Assembly: GCA_964035575.1 (NCBI GenBank)
Contig: OZ037899.1
Location: 124,001 to 188,000 of the forward strand
Origin: Rhynchopus sp. YZ270_cl-10
Lineage: Eukaryota > Euglenozoa > Diplonemea > Diplonemida > Diplonemidae
Length of the DNA: 64,000 bases
Reading direction: 5' to 3'
Below the pieces are notes generated by a model, which worked only from the letters and a program-made list of their open reading frames with translations, did no database searches and was not told where the DNA came from. Below are positions 18,012 through 26,073 of the stretch, piece after piece. The position numbers and the translations under genes are program-made. Positions within the stretch are counted from its first letter, which is position 1. Every line of letters starts with the position of its first letter.

Positions 18012-18083
18012 TGGACCCTGAGAGGTTCGAACTCTCGGCCTCCCGTATGCGGAACGGGCGCTCTTCCACTGAGCTAAGAGCCC
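18012..18083 (-). tRNA. tRNA-Ala(CGC)
   Basis: Decodes GCG. The anticodon stem CCCGT/ACGGG closes loop TCCGCAT: anticodon CGC and C33 instead of T. Acceptor GGGCTCT/AGGGTCC and T arm GAGAG-TTCGAAC-CTCTC are sound. It shares its anticodon arm with Ala-TGC at 22481-22552. A T9 run follows. Confidence 0.92.
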
Positions 18084-18161
18084 CACAATTATGATGCTTC
18101 TTTAAAACAACAAGCTTTGGGCCGAAATAGGCTTTTAAGTGATCACACAACGAAGAAAAAG

Positions 18162-18243
18162 TGACGAGGGTGAGGTTTGAACTCACGCCCCCGAAGAGAC
18201 TACGACCTGAACGTAGCGCCTTAGACCACTCGGCCACCTCGCC
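18162..18243 (-). tRNA. tRNA-Leu(CAG)
   Basis: Decodes CUG. A class II tRNA of 82 bases with variable arm TCTCTTCGGGGGC. The anticodon stem CTACG/CGTAG closes loop TTCAGGT, with T33. The T arm is GTGAG-TTCAAAC-CTCAC. T5 lies downstream. Confidence 0.94.
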
Positions 18244-18364
18244 TTACTAGGCTCCTTCGTTAAAAATTTTTTCACCATCGCGGAGGTATGAAGGAAATTT
18301 TTGATGCGTGCTCTGTACATTTCAAAAGACCCCCTTCAAAGAAAAGAAGATGGAGAGAAAGCAT

Positions 18365-18437
18365 GGCGCTATAGCTCAGTGGTTAGAGCGCTCGCCCAGT
18401 AAGCGAGAGGTCGAGGGTTCGATCCCCTCTAGTGCCT
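18365..18437 (+). tRNA. tRNA-Thr(AGT)
   Basis: Decodes ACU and, with inosine, ACC and ACA. The anticodon stem CTCGC/GCGAG closes loop CCAGTAA: anticodon AGT, with C33 where CTAGTAA is usual. The acceptor GGCGCTA/TAGTGCC has one wobble, and the T arm is GAGGG-TTCGATC-CCCTC. T6 follows. Confidence 0.93.
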
Positions 18438-18521
18438 TGTTTTTTGTTCACTGTCCTATTTCTGGTTCGTTGTTAGGTCACAAACAACCTGTTCACATGT
18501 TGTCCATCATGACTCAGTATT

Positions 18522-18640
18522 GGATTCGGCCATACTCTGGTGAATACACCTCATCCCGCCTGATTTGAGAAGTTAAGCACCAGCAGGCCTGGATAGTACT
18601 GGCGTGGGTGACCAGCTGGGAAGTCCGGGTGCTTGAATCC
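18522..18640 (+). rRNA. 5S ribosomal RNA, gene 2
   Basis: A second 119-base 5S gene identical in sequence to the one at 17197-17315, including the preceding base pair TT and the following T5. Identical copies imply recent duplication or concerted evolution. It sits between Thr-AGT and the 172-bp family. Confidence 0.97.
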
Positions 18641-18690
18641 TTTTTACTTTTTTTTACTGAAGCAGAAAGTTGTTCTGGATTGCTCACACA

Positions 18691-19305
18691 GGATCAAAAA
18701 CGCGAAAACGTTGGGAATATGTGTTATTTGGGTGCTCCCGAACCCATTATGAGGTCGGACGATTTGATTGGAGCATCAGAAGTGCCCTAATTGAGGTGGC
18801 CAAAATGACCGTTTTTACCTGCTATTCCGCAACAGCCCAACTGGTCAAAAATGCGAAAACGTTGGGAAAACGGGTTATTTGGATGCTCCTGAAGCCATCA
18901 TGAGGTCGGAACCGCAAATTGGAGCATCACACATGTCCTAATCACTTACTCCCAGTGAAACACGGTACACATGGAATTTTCCGATTTTCCACCGGATACT
19001 CCGCAATAGCAAGATCGTCCAAAATGTGAAAACGTTGGGATAATGGGTCATTCGGATGCTCCTGAATTCATTATGAGGTTGTAACCGCAAATTAGAGCAT
19101 CAGAAGTGCCCTAATCGAGTTCGCGAAAATGACCCAGCAAAATGTCATTTTCACCTCTATTCTGCAATAGCCAGATCGTCAAAAATGGGAAACTAACGGG
19201 AAAATGGGATGTTTGGATGCTCCTGAATCCATTATGAAGTCGTAACCGCAAATTGGAGCATCACACATCCCTAATCAGCCCTAATCACTTACTCCCAGTG
19301 AAAAT
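18691..19305. repeat. 172-bp repeat family, cluster 3
   Basis: Four diverged units contain GCGAAAACGTTGGGAA, GGATGCTCCTGAA, CATTATGAGGTC, TTGGAGCATCA and GTGCCCTAATC. The ATTATGAGG landmark falls at 18746, 18898, 19070 and 19231. It is the reverse complement of the family at 15386-16870. There is no gene between the second 5S and Ser-CGA. Confidence 0.85.
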
Positions 19306-19370
19306 TTATTTGGGCTATTTGAGATGTATGGAATGTACAGGGTTCCCCCTACACAGCAAAAAGACAATAA

Positions 19371-19452
19371 CGCGGACGGCAGGATTTGAACCTGCGCGGG
19401 CAGAGCCCAATGCATTTCGAGTGCACCTCCGTAACCACTTGGATACGTCCGC
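19371..19452 (-). tRNA. tRNA-Ser(CGA)
   Basis: Decodes UCG. A class II tRNA of 82 bases sharing the variable arm GGGCTCTGCCC with Ser-AGA and Ser-TGA. The anticodon stem GTGCA/TGCAT closes loop CTCGAAA, with T33. The discriminator is G. T5 lies downstream. Confidence 0.94.
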
Positions 19453-19534
19453 TACTGTTCCTTTGCAACTTCTGGAGGAGTCATCGAAAGAACAGGAGGA
19501 ATGAACAGTGTTTCACAGAACAAAAAAAAGGCTT

Positions 19535-19607
19535 TGCTCCCGGCGGGGTTTGAACCCGCGATCCCAGGCTCATAAGACCTGTGCCTTAACCACTAGGCCA
19601 CGAGAGC
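19535..19607 (-). tRNA. tRNA-Ile(TAT)
   Basis: Decodes AUA. The anticodon stem CAGGT/GCCTG closes loop CTTATGA, with T33. The acceptor GCTCTCG/CGGGAGC is paired with one wobble, and the T arm is GCGGG-TTCAAAC-CCCGC. There is no intron, although this isoacceptor has one in many eukaryotes. T8 follows. Confidence 0.92.
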
Positions 19608-19633
19608 GTCGAGCCCTTTTATCCCTTGATAAG

Positions 19634-19704
19634 GCGACCGTGGTCTAGTGGCATGATGGACCCCTCCCAAGGGTTCGACCCGGGTTCGATTCCCGGCGGT
19701 CGCA
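19634..19704 (+). tRNA. tRNA-Gly(CCC)
   Basis: Decodes GGG. The anticodon stem GACCC/GGGTT closes loop CTCCCAA, with T33. Acceptor GCGACCG/CGGTCGC is perfect. The T arm is CCGGG-TTCGATT-CCCGG. Together with Gly-GCC and Gly-TCC it completes the glycine set. T6 follows. Confidence 0.93.
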
Positions 19705-19754
19705 TAGCCTTTTTTAAGCTGGGCATGTAGAAAACATCGTTGGAAGTAATTAGA

Positions 19755-19827
19755 AGCAGAGTGGCGCAGTGGTCAGCGCGGTGGGCTCATAACCCACAGG
19801 TCATAGGATCGAAACCTATCTCTGCTA
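19755..19827 (+). tRNA. tRNA-Met(CAT), initiator
   Basis: The start tRNA. Hallmarks are A1-U72 in acceptor AGCAGAG/CTCTGCT, three G-C pairs at the base of the anticodon stem (GTGGG/CCCAC), and T loop ATCGAAA with A54 and A60. The anticodon loop is CTCATAA with T33; animal initiators carry C33, so this is the reverse of the usual pattern, because here the elongator has C33. T5 lies downstream. Confidence 0.96.
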
Positions 19828-19928
19828 GAAAACCTTTTTCAGTGAACCCATTTTTTTGACTTGAAAAAAATTTTTTGCACACCAAAAAAAAGTTGGTCAG
19901 ACCCTTGCCAACATCTCACTAAGTTTGG

Positions 19929-20001
19929 GCAGCTATCGTCTAGTGGTTAGGACGTCCGCCTTACACGCGGAAGATCGCTGGTTCAATCCCAGCTAGTTGT
20001 A
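19929..20001 (+). tRNA. tRNA-Val(TAC)
   Basis: Decodes GUA and GUG. The anticodon stem TCCGC/GCGGA closes loop CTTACAC, with T33. The acceptor GCAGCTA/TAGTTGT has wobbles, and the T arm is GCTGG-TTCAATC-CCAGC. It is closely related to Val-CAC. Short T runs follow (T4, then T5). Confidence 0.93.
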
Positions 20002-20092
20002 CTTTTCATTTTTGAATTTCCTTCACAATTTTTACAGGTGGTGTTGACTGTGAAGGGACACTTCCTTAAAACAAGAAAAGAATATGAAACAA

Positions 20093-20165
20093 GCCCCATT
20101 GGCGCAATGGATAGCGCGTTGGACTTCTAATCCAAAGGTTGTGGGTTCGAGTCCCACATGGGGTA
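20093..20165 (+). tRNA. tRNA-Arg(TCT)
   Basis: Decodes AGA and AGG. The anticodon stem TTGGA/TCCAA closes loop CTTCTAA, with T33. The acceptor GCCCCAT/ATGGGGT has a G1-U72 wobble, and the T arm is GTGGG-TTCGAGT-CCCAC. No intron. T runs follow. Confidence 0.95.
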
Positions 20166-20253
20166 ATTCTTTTCTTTGTTTTTTATTTTTCAGATTCGGT
20201 GTGATTGAAGACTTTCTCTGGACGCATTCATTTTAAAAACAGGCTTCATTGTA

Positions 20254-20325
20254 TCCTCGGTAGTATAGAGGTCAGTATTTCCGCCTGTCACGCGGAAGAC
20301 CCGGGTTCAATTCCCGGCCGGGGAA
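20254..20325 (+). tRNA. tRNA-Asp(GTC), gene 2
   Basis: Same mature sequence as the Asp gene at 2205-2276, with different flanks. Loop CTGTCAC with T33. Acceptor TCCTCGG/CCGGGGA. T5 follows. It is one of three isoacceptors present twice within the 24.3-kb unit. Confidence 0.95.
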
Positions 20326-20427
20326 CTCTTTTTATGTGTTGTGTTTTCTTCTGTTTTTCCTTTTGCTCCGTTTTGGTTGTCCTTTCTCACCGTTCTCATT
20401 TCATTTCTAATATAAATCTGTTGGCAA

Positions 20428-20509
20428 GGCAGGATGGCCGAGAGGTCTAAGGCGGAGGACTCAAGTTCCTTTCTCTTCGGAGGCGTGGGTTCAAACCCCA
20501 CTCCTGTCA
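20428..20509 (+). tRNA. tRNA-Leu(CAA)
   Basis: Decodes UUG. A class II tRNA of 82 bases with variable arm TCTCTTCGGAGGC. The anticodon stem GAGGA/TCCTT closes loop CTCAAGT, with T33. There is no intron, unlike many eukaryotic Leu-CAA genes. The T arm is GTGGG-TTCAAAC-CCCAC. T6 follows. The UUA-reading Leu-TAA was not found in the window. Confidence 0.93.
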
Positions 20510-20616
20510 CACTTTTTTCCTTCTGTTGTCCAGAATCAATTTTTCAAGGAATCAGTTTTTTCACAATTTGTTTTTTCTGACAAAAAATTTGTGACACAAA
20601 ATCTCGAAAAAAAGAG

Positions 20617-20688
20617 GGGCTCAGCAGGGAATCGAACCCTGGACCTCTCGCACCCAAAGCGAGAATCATGCCACTAGACCACTAAGCC
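20617..20688 (-). tRNA. tRNA-Pro(TGG)
   Basis: Decodes CCA and CCG. The anticodon stem CTCGC/GCGAG closes loop TTTGGGT, with T33. The acceptor GGCTTAG/CTGAGCC has discriminator C. It is nearly identical to Pro-CGG at 4407-4478 apart from the anticodon. T7 follows. Confidence 0.94.
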
Positions 20689-20811
20689 TTCGTTTTGTAC
20701 CCATATTCCCATTTTCTTCTGTCCAAAATTTTTTTTTTATTTTGACACAGTTTTGGGTTCTGGGTGGTGAATGCACACACCATCTCGTTTCTATGAACCA
20801 TATAAATGTCA

Positions 20812-20885
20812 GCACCTATGGTCTAGTTGGTTATGACGCCTCGTTAACACCGAGGAGGTCTCCGGTTCAAACCCGGATAGGTGTA
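20812..20885 (+). tRNA. tRNA-Val(AAC)
   Basis: Decodes GUU and, with inosine, GUC and GUA. The anticodon stem CCTCG/CGAGG closes loop TTAACAC, with T33. The acceptor GCACCTA/TAGGTGT has a wobble at 1-72, and the T arm is TCCGG-TTCAAAC-CCGGA. T5 follows. Confidence 0.93.
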
Positions 20886-21480
20886 CACTTCTTTTTGTGT
20901 GTTTGTTTTTTGGCCTTGTGTTGTCCATTTTTTTTGGGGTGAGCGCACATCCGCAAACACGTGTCATAATGCTAACGTTTGCGGCTGTGCTACTCTGCCT
21001 ATTTTTTTGGATTTGGTGAAAAATGGTACCAAAATCAAATCCCGGAGCGATCAGTTTTTGTTGCCGGAAGCACATGTGGAAATGGGTGGGAATTCCTTAA
21101 CATTTCCGCATGTGCTTCCTTTTCAGTCCTTTCCATCTCGAACGAACTTTGATCAGTGGGAACATGAAACAGACTGACAGGTTACATAGCGTCTCAGCTC
21201 AACCTGATTGCAGGCCAAAAAATAATTTTCGGCCAAAATTTTTTTTAAGTTTTTGTTGCCAGAAGCCATATGCTGAAACTTTGCACAGCACACAGTGAGC
21301 TGTGCGCCCACAACGGAGGGCCTGTTCTGTGCGCCCACAATGGGGGGTGTTCTGTGCGCCCGACATACCAAAAAATTTTCGTCCAAAAAATTGGGATGTA
21401 GTAGCACAGCGCACTTTTCCAATGTAGTAGCACAGCACACCTTGAAAATTGTTATTAGAGTTGAGGGGAAAAAAGAGAAG
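20886..21480. other. Gene-free spacer with short repeats
   Basis: No gene. There is an 18-of-19 inverted repeat (GGAAGCACATGTGGAAATG at 21065-21083 with 21101-21119). Three short copies of TGTGCGCCC lie at 21300-21360. The motif CCCGACATACCA links it to the spacer at 91-1217. AATGTAGTAGCACAGC-like repeats lie at about 21395-21440. Confidence 0.55.
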
Positions 21481-21497
21481 TGCCTCCACCTGGGATT

Positions 21498-21546
<49 letters not shown>

Positions 21547-21553
21547 AAGAGGC
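21481..21553 (-). tRNA. tRNA-Phe(GAA)
   Basis: Decodes phenylalanine codons. The anticodon stem TCAGA/TCTGA closes loop CTGAAGA, with T33. The T arm is CCTGG-TTCAATC-CCAGG. The acceptor GCCTCTT/TGGAGGC has a wobble and an apparent T-T mismatch at its base (7-66). T6 follows. It is the only Phe gene here. Confidence 0.92.
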
Positions 21554-21631
21554 CTTGTTTTAGGGTATGCATATTTTTTACACGGCCAACATTTTTTGAA
21601 CAGGTCAAAGTCAAAGTAGTAGAAAAAGTAT

Positions 21632-21704
21632 TGGTCGTGACAGGGCTCGAACCTGGGACCGTTGGCTTATTAGACCAATGCTCTACCGACTGAGCTACAC
21701 GACC
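21632..21704 (-). tRNA. tRNA-Ile(AAT)
   Basis: Decodes AUU and, through inosine, AUC and AUA. The anticodon stem TTGGT/GCCAA closes loop CTAATAA, with T33. Acceptor GGTCGTG/CACGACC is perfect. The T arm is CCAGG-TTCGAGC-CCTGT, with one mispair at the base. T5 follows. Confidence 0.93.
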
Positions 21705-21798
21705 GACAATAATGACGAAAGGAATTGCCTACCTGGGGTGCACACTATTTTTTTCTATTTTGCACAAAACTGTATTTGCATGACCTCCTCGTACCAAT

Positions 21799-22400
21799 GC
21801 TCCGCAACAGCAAAATGGTCAAAAATGCAAAAATGTTGGGAAAATGGGTTATTTGGGTGCTCCTGAATCCATTATGAGGTTAAACGATGTGATTAGAGCA
21901 TCAGAAGTATCCTGATCGAGTTGACGAAAATGACCCTATTGTACTGCCATTCCACAAAGGAAAAAATGGTCAAAAAGGCGAAAACGTTGGGAAAATGGGT
22001 TGGATTTAGGCGCTCCTGAACGCATTATGAGGTCAGAACCGCAAATTGGAGCACCAGAAGTGCCCTAATCGAGTTGGCGAAAATGACCCACTAAAATGAC
22101 TTTTGTGCCACCATGCCACGAATGGCAAAATGTTCAAAAATGTGAAAATATTGGGAAAACGGGTTATTCGGCTGCTCATGAAGCCATTATGAGGTCAGAA
22201 TCGCCAATTGGAGCATCAGAAGTGTCCTGATAGAGTTGGTTAAAATGACCCAGTAAAATGCCTATTGTACTGCTATTGCGCAATAGCAAAATGCTCAAAA
22301 ATGTGAAAACGTTGGGAAAATGGGTCATTTGGATGCTCCTGAACGCATTATGAGGTCAGACTCGCCAATTGGACCATCACACACATCCTCATCGCAGGCA
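21799..22400. repeat. 172-bp repeat family, cluster 4
   Basis: Four units of the same kind and orientation as 18691-19305. The ATTATGAGG landmark falls at 21871, 22024, 22186 and 22347. The stretch between Ile-AAT and Ala-TGC otherwise holds nothing I can identify. Confidence 0.85.
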
Positions 22401-22480
22401 CTGCACAATGATGTCAGTTCATATTTTTGTGTGTTTGACTGGCCCAACCAAAAAATAATCAACAAAATATTGCAAAAAAA

Positions 22481-22552
22481 TGGACATTGAGGGGTTCGAA
22501 CCCTCGGCCTCCCGTATGCAGAACGGGCGCTCTACCACTGAGCTAAACGCCC
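22481..22552 (-). tRNA. tRNA-Ala(TGC)
   Basis: Decodes GCA and GCG. The anticodon stem CCCGT/ACGGG closes loop TCTGCAT: anticodon TGC, with C33 where TTTGCAT is usual. The acceptor GGGCGTT/AATGTCC is paired with wobbles, and the T arm is GAGGG-TTCGAAC-CCCTC. All three alanine isoacceptors thus have C33. T7 follows. Confidence 0.93.
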
Positions 22553-22665
22553 CTGATAAATGTCCCTCAAGGAGAGGTACTTGGGGCACGTTCTGTTCGT
22601 CTATTTTGTCAATTTTTTCAAGAACGCAACAAGCCTTGAAATTGACTCTTTCCTTTAAAACGAAT

Positions 22666-22737
22666 GCCCGCCTAGCTCAGCGGTAGAGCGTTGGACTTTT
22701 AATCCAATGGTCGTGGGTTCGATCCCCACGGCGGGTG
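22666..22737 (+). tRNA. tRNA-Lys(TTT)
   Basis: Decodes AAA and AAG. The anticodon stem TTGGA/TCCAA closes loop CTTTTAA, with normal T33, in contrast to both Lys-CTT genes. The acceptor GCCCGCC/GGCGGGT has a 1-72 wobble, and the T arm is GTGGG-TTCGATC-CCCAC. T6 follows. Confidence 0.95.
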
Positions 22738-22816
22738 CCTACTTTTTTGGATCAATTGGATTCTCTTTTTTTTGTGCTCATTTTCAGGATCTGGGGCGTT
22801 GTACTTCCTCAACTAT

Positions 22817-22898
22817 GCTGACGTATCCAAGTGGTTACGGAGGTGGACTTGAAATCCACTGGGCTCTGCCCGCGCAGGTTCGAACCCTGCCGTCAGCG
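22817..22898 (+). tRNA. tRNA-Ser(TGA)
   Basis: Decodes UCA and UCG. A class II tRNA of 82 bases with variable arm GGGCTCTGCCC. The anticodon stem GTGGA/TCCAC closes loop CTTGAAA, with T33. Acceptor GCTGACG/CGTCAGC is perfect. Only short T runs (T3, T4) follow, the weakest terminator in the set. Confidence 0.94.
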
Positions 22899-23015
22899 TT
22901 CTTTACCTTTTCGTTTGATTTCTGGGATTTATGTTTTTGCCATCAAATGCAAAGATTGAAGATGTGTGTGTGACAAAGCTCCAAAAAATATTGAAAACAC
23001 TTGGAAAAAGAAAAG

Positions 23016-23087
23016 TTCTCCCACGCGGGTTTGAACCGCGGCTACTGGATTCAAAGTCCAGGGTGCTAACCACTACACCATAGGAGA
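23016..23087 (-). tRNA. tRNA-Gln(TTG)
   Basis: Decodes CAA and CAG. The anticodon stem CTGGA/TCCAG closes loop CTTTGAA, with T33. The acceptor TCTCCTA/TGGGAGA has wobble pairing, and the T arm is CGCGG-TTCAAAC-CCGCG. T5 follows. Confidence 0.94.
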
Positions 23088-23189
23088 GATAATCCGGATC
23101 CTTTTGTTCACACAACAACGATGGAAAATTTGGTGGTTGCAGGTACACACAAGTACCCCACGTTGATTCTTCGATTTAAGTTAATATGA

Positions 23190-23262
23190 GCCTCCCTAGC
23201 TCAGTCGGTAGAGCGCAAGGCCCTTAACCTTGTGGTCGCGGGTTCGAGCCCCGCGGGAGGTG
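23190..23262 (+). tRNA. tRNA-Lys(CTT), gene 2
   Basis: Same mature sequence as the Lys-CTT gene at 3940-4012, on the opposite strand and with other flanks. It again has loop CCCTTAA with C33. T5 follows. Two identical C33 genes argue against random decay. Confidence 0.95.
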
Positions 23263-23481
23263 CTTTTTGTATTGATACCTGAATTTTTCTGAAATTTTTT
23301 TATTTGTTGGAAAACATGGTGTGTCGGTCGTTGTGCAGTGAGCCCGCCATCGTGCGAAATCGTGCCCAAAAATTTTTTTTGGTGGTCACAATCGCAATGA
23401 TTTTTGGTGACCACGCAAGTGATCACTAACGTGTCGTTAAACAAAGTACAAGCTTCGTCCTAAGTACTGACAGGTAATTAA

Positions 23482-23563
23482 GCGGACGTACCCAAGTGGT
23501 TACGGGGCTCGCCTGCTAAGCGAGTGTGCTCTGCATGCGCAAGTTCGAACCTTGCCGTTCGCG
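23482..23563 (+). tRNA. tRNA-Ser(GCT)
   Basis: Decodes AGC and AGU. A class II tRNA of 82 bases with variable arm TGTGCTCTGCATG. The anticodon stem CTCGC/GCGAG closes loop CTGCTAA, with T33. The T arm is GCAAG-TTCGAAC-CTTGC and the discriminator is G. T6 follows. Confidence 0.94.
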
Positions 23564-23816
23564 TTTTTTATACACTGCATCGATCCCTTTTTTCATTCTT
23601 TTCTGAACTTTTTCAAACTCAAAAAAAACCTGGCAAAATCTGTTTTATCTTCAGGTCAAGAATCTCCAAGTTAGGACAGCATTCAAGATGTTTGGTTTTT
23701 TTGGTGAGACAACCTTGGAAGTCCTGAAAAATAGTTTCAACATCAAGATGACACACAATGTGGGTTTTTTGCTCAAAATTAAAATTGGACTCAAAAACTC
23801 AAAAAAAATGAAAAAT

Positions 23817-23889
23817 CTCCTCCTGTTGGGTTCGAACCAACGACCTGCAGGTTAACAGCCTGACGCGCTACCGACTGCGCCAAGGAGGA
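23817..23889 (-). tRNA. tRNA-Asn(GTT), gene 2
   Basis: Same mature sequence as the Asn gene at 5011-5083, including the open 27-43 pair. Loop CTGTTAA with T33. T5 and T8 runs follow. Confidence 0.95.
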
Positions 23890-24003
23890 TCTGATTGTTA
23901 GCGAAGACAGCATTTACATGGGGACCTTATTCAAAACGAAAACACACACAAGGAATGACGGAAACTTATGGCCGCGTTACGAAGAGAATGCGAGAGAATT
24001 CGT

Positions 24004-24075
24004 GGCTCGGTGGTCTAGTGGCATGATTCTCGCTTAGGGTGCGAGAGGTCCGGGGTTCAATTCCCCGCCGAGCCC
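24004..24075 (+). tRNA. tRNA-Pro(AGG)
   Basis: Decodes CCU and, with inosine, CCC and CCA. The anticodon stem CTCGC/GCGAG closes loop TTAGGGT, with T33. Acceptor GGCTCGG/CCGAGCC is perfect, with discriminator C. The T arm is CGGGG-TTCAATT-CCCCG. T5 follows. Confidence 0.94.
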
Positions 24076-24168
24076 TTGTCTTTTTGGATTTTCATTTTTA
24101 TTTTTTCGTTTGAAATTCCGTGTTGCTTGCACAAAAGTACCCTTTTTGGATTGTGCCTAAGTATCACC

Positions 24169-24240
24169 CCCCCTTTAGTACAGTGGTTAGTATACCTGGC
24201 TTTCACCCAGGCGACCCGGGTTCAAACCCCGGAGGGGGAA
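24169..24240 (+). tRNA. tRNA-Glu(TTC)
   Basis: Decodes GAA and GAG. The anticodon stem CCTGG/CCAGG closes loop CTTTCAC, with T33. The T arm is CCGGG-TTCAAAC-CCCGG. The acceptor CCCCCTT/AGGGGGA has a C1-A72 mismatch where U1-A72 is usual, so either the first base changed or the tRNA is edited. T5 follows. Confidence 0.9.
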
Positions 24241-24367
24241 TCCTTTTTGATTGCTTTCAAATTTCGGAGCTGTTTTTTTTGATATTTTCGCATTTCTGAA
24301 TTTTCAATTTGGCAAAGTTTTGTGACAAAAGGAGGAAATCTAAAAATATTTTGGAATGAACAAAAAG

Positions 24368-24439
24368 TACTCGCGGCGGGGATCGAACCCGCAACCTCCG
24401 GCGTCGGGAACCGACGCGCTTCCATTGCGCCACGCGAGC
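24368..24439 (-). tRNA. tRNA-Arg(CCG), duplicate
   Basis: Second copy of the gene at 19-90; loop TCCCGAC with C33, same flanks. Confidence 0.85.
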
Positions 24440-25566
24440 TTATCTTGTTTCCCAAGATCTCAGATTATGGAGAAGGTTTGGCAATGTCTAAAAAAGTTCA
24501 AAAAGTGATAAAACAGCCAGTGTCCCTTGGTGCATGACTGGTTGTACTGTGGTGGACCCGTGCACTTTCCATACAGTCCTATGCCAGAAAACCCACACAC
24601 AATGGGTTTGCGGGTTTTCTACATCCACTGTACCTGTGCATAAGATAACCCATCGTGAAACTCCCTTGTGCACCCGACATACCACCCCTGGCCATATTGG
24701 TCAGGCATATTAGTAAGGGTACCTGGTCAGATCTGACCAGACACCTGGTCACAGTGACTGGGCACAGTAGGAACCACAGCTGAAATGGGTGGGGGCTTAA
24801 AGCCGTGTTCCAGCATGTGGTTCCTCTTTAGGTCCCAGCATGTAGTACACCCGACATACCACAGCCCAGGCCATATTGGTAAGGCATATTAGTAGGGGCA
24901 CCTGGTCACAGTGACTAGGGGGATTCCTAATCGGGCGCACAGGGGGATTCCTAATCGGGCGCACAGGGGGTCCCTAATCGGGCGCACAGGGGGGTCGGCC
25001 CGCAAACCTGATGATCATATTACCTCTGACCAGCGCACCGGCCATACTGACTTACATGTTTATTTACTGGGAATTTTGTGAAGAAATAAACATGTAAGTC
25101 AGGTTGGGTTTATGAACATGTCGTAGTCCCAACCTGACTTACATGGTTATGAAAAACCTGACTTACATGGTTATTAACCCAGGGAATTTTGTGAACAAAT
25201 AAACATGTAAGTCAGGTTTTTCATAAACACGTAAGTTAACCCAAAAACATGTGGCCACCAGAGCGGCCATACTGACTTACATGTTTATGAACTGGGATTT
25301 TTGTGAACAAATAAACATGCAAGTCAGTATGGGTTTATAAACATGTGAGTCAAATTTTTTTTCGATTGTGACGGAAGTTGTGACTGAACTGACTTACTAT
25401 GTCGAGCAAAAACCCGCATCAGACAAAAAAATTCTTTCTCCACTAAGAATCCTTACACAAGAAAGAGTACATATCATTTCCACTTTTTCGTTTTGAACGA
25501 GTTTGTGACCGACCTGAAACTGTCCGAAACCATATTGTTTTGCTTTTTCCAATCGCAAAAAGAGAG
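24440..25566. repeat. Gene-free spacer, duplicate of 91-1217
   Basis: The same short tandem repeats and three TGACTTACATGTTTAT-type inverted repeats as the first copy. No gene is visible. Confidence 0.7.
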
Positions 25567-25637
25567 TGCGTAATCCGGGAATCGAACCCGGGCCGACCCC
25601 GTGGCGGGGGGCCATTCTACCACTAGACCAATTACGC
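25567..25637 (-). tRNA. tRNA-Gly(GCC), duplicate
   Basis: Second copy of the gene at 1218-1288; loop CCGCCAC with C33. Confidence 0.9.
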
Positions 25638-25753
25638 TACGATATTAGTCGAAATTGTGCTCGAGTTGCCGCTCGTTGCATAGTTGAAAAATATTTCACA
25701 ATGTCCCGGGAAATAAAACCCTTTCTGAGATCCCAATAAGTGGGAGTATTCAA

Positions 25754-25825
25754 GCGGTTATGGTTTAGTGGTTAGAACACCCGTTTGTGGCACGGGAGAC
25801 CCGAGTTCAATTCTCGGTAACCGCT
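25754..25825 (+). tRNA. tRNA-His(GTG), duplicate
   Basis: Second copy of the gene at 1405-1476; loop TTGTGGC. Confidence 0.94.
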
Positions 25826-25912
25826 TTTTTAGCTGTACAATCAACCATTTTCATTTTTTCCAACTCCAAAAATATGCAGGCCACATAAAAAATACTATTG
25901 CCTAAAGACATG

Positions 25913-25984
25913 GACCGTGTGGCTCAATGGAAGAGCGCCTGACCACGGATCAGGCGGTTGCAGGTTCGAGTCCTGCCACGGTTG
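25913..25984 (+). tRNA. tRNA-Arg(ACG), duplicate
   Basis: Second copy of the gene at 1564-1635; loop CCACGGA with C33. Confidence 0.92.
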
Positions 25985-26073
25985 CTTCTTTTTTTAAACA
26001 ATTTGAACAATTTCAAATTATTTTCATTTTGAAATCGCCCCCCACAAGGAAAACACTTTGCATGAAAGTAACA

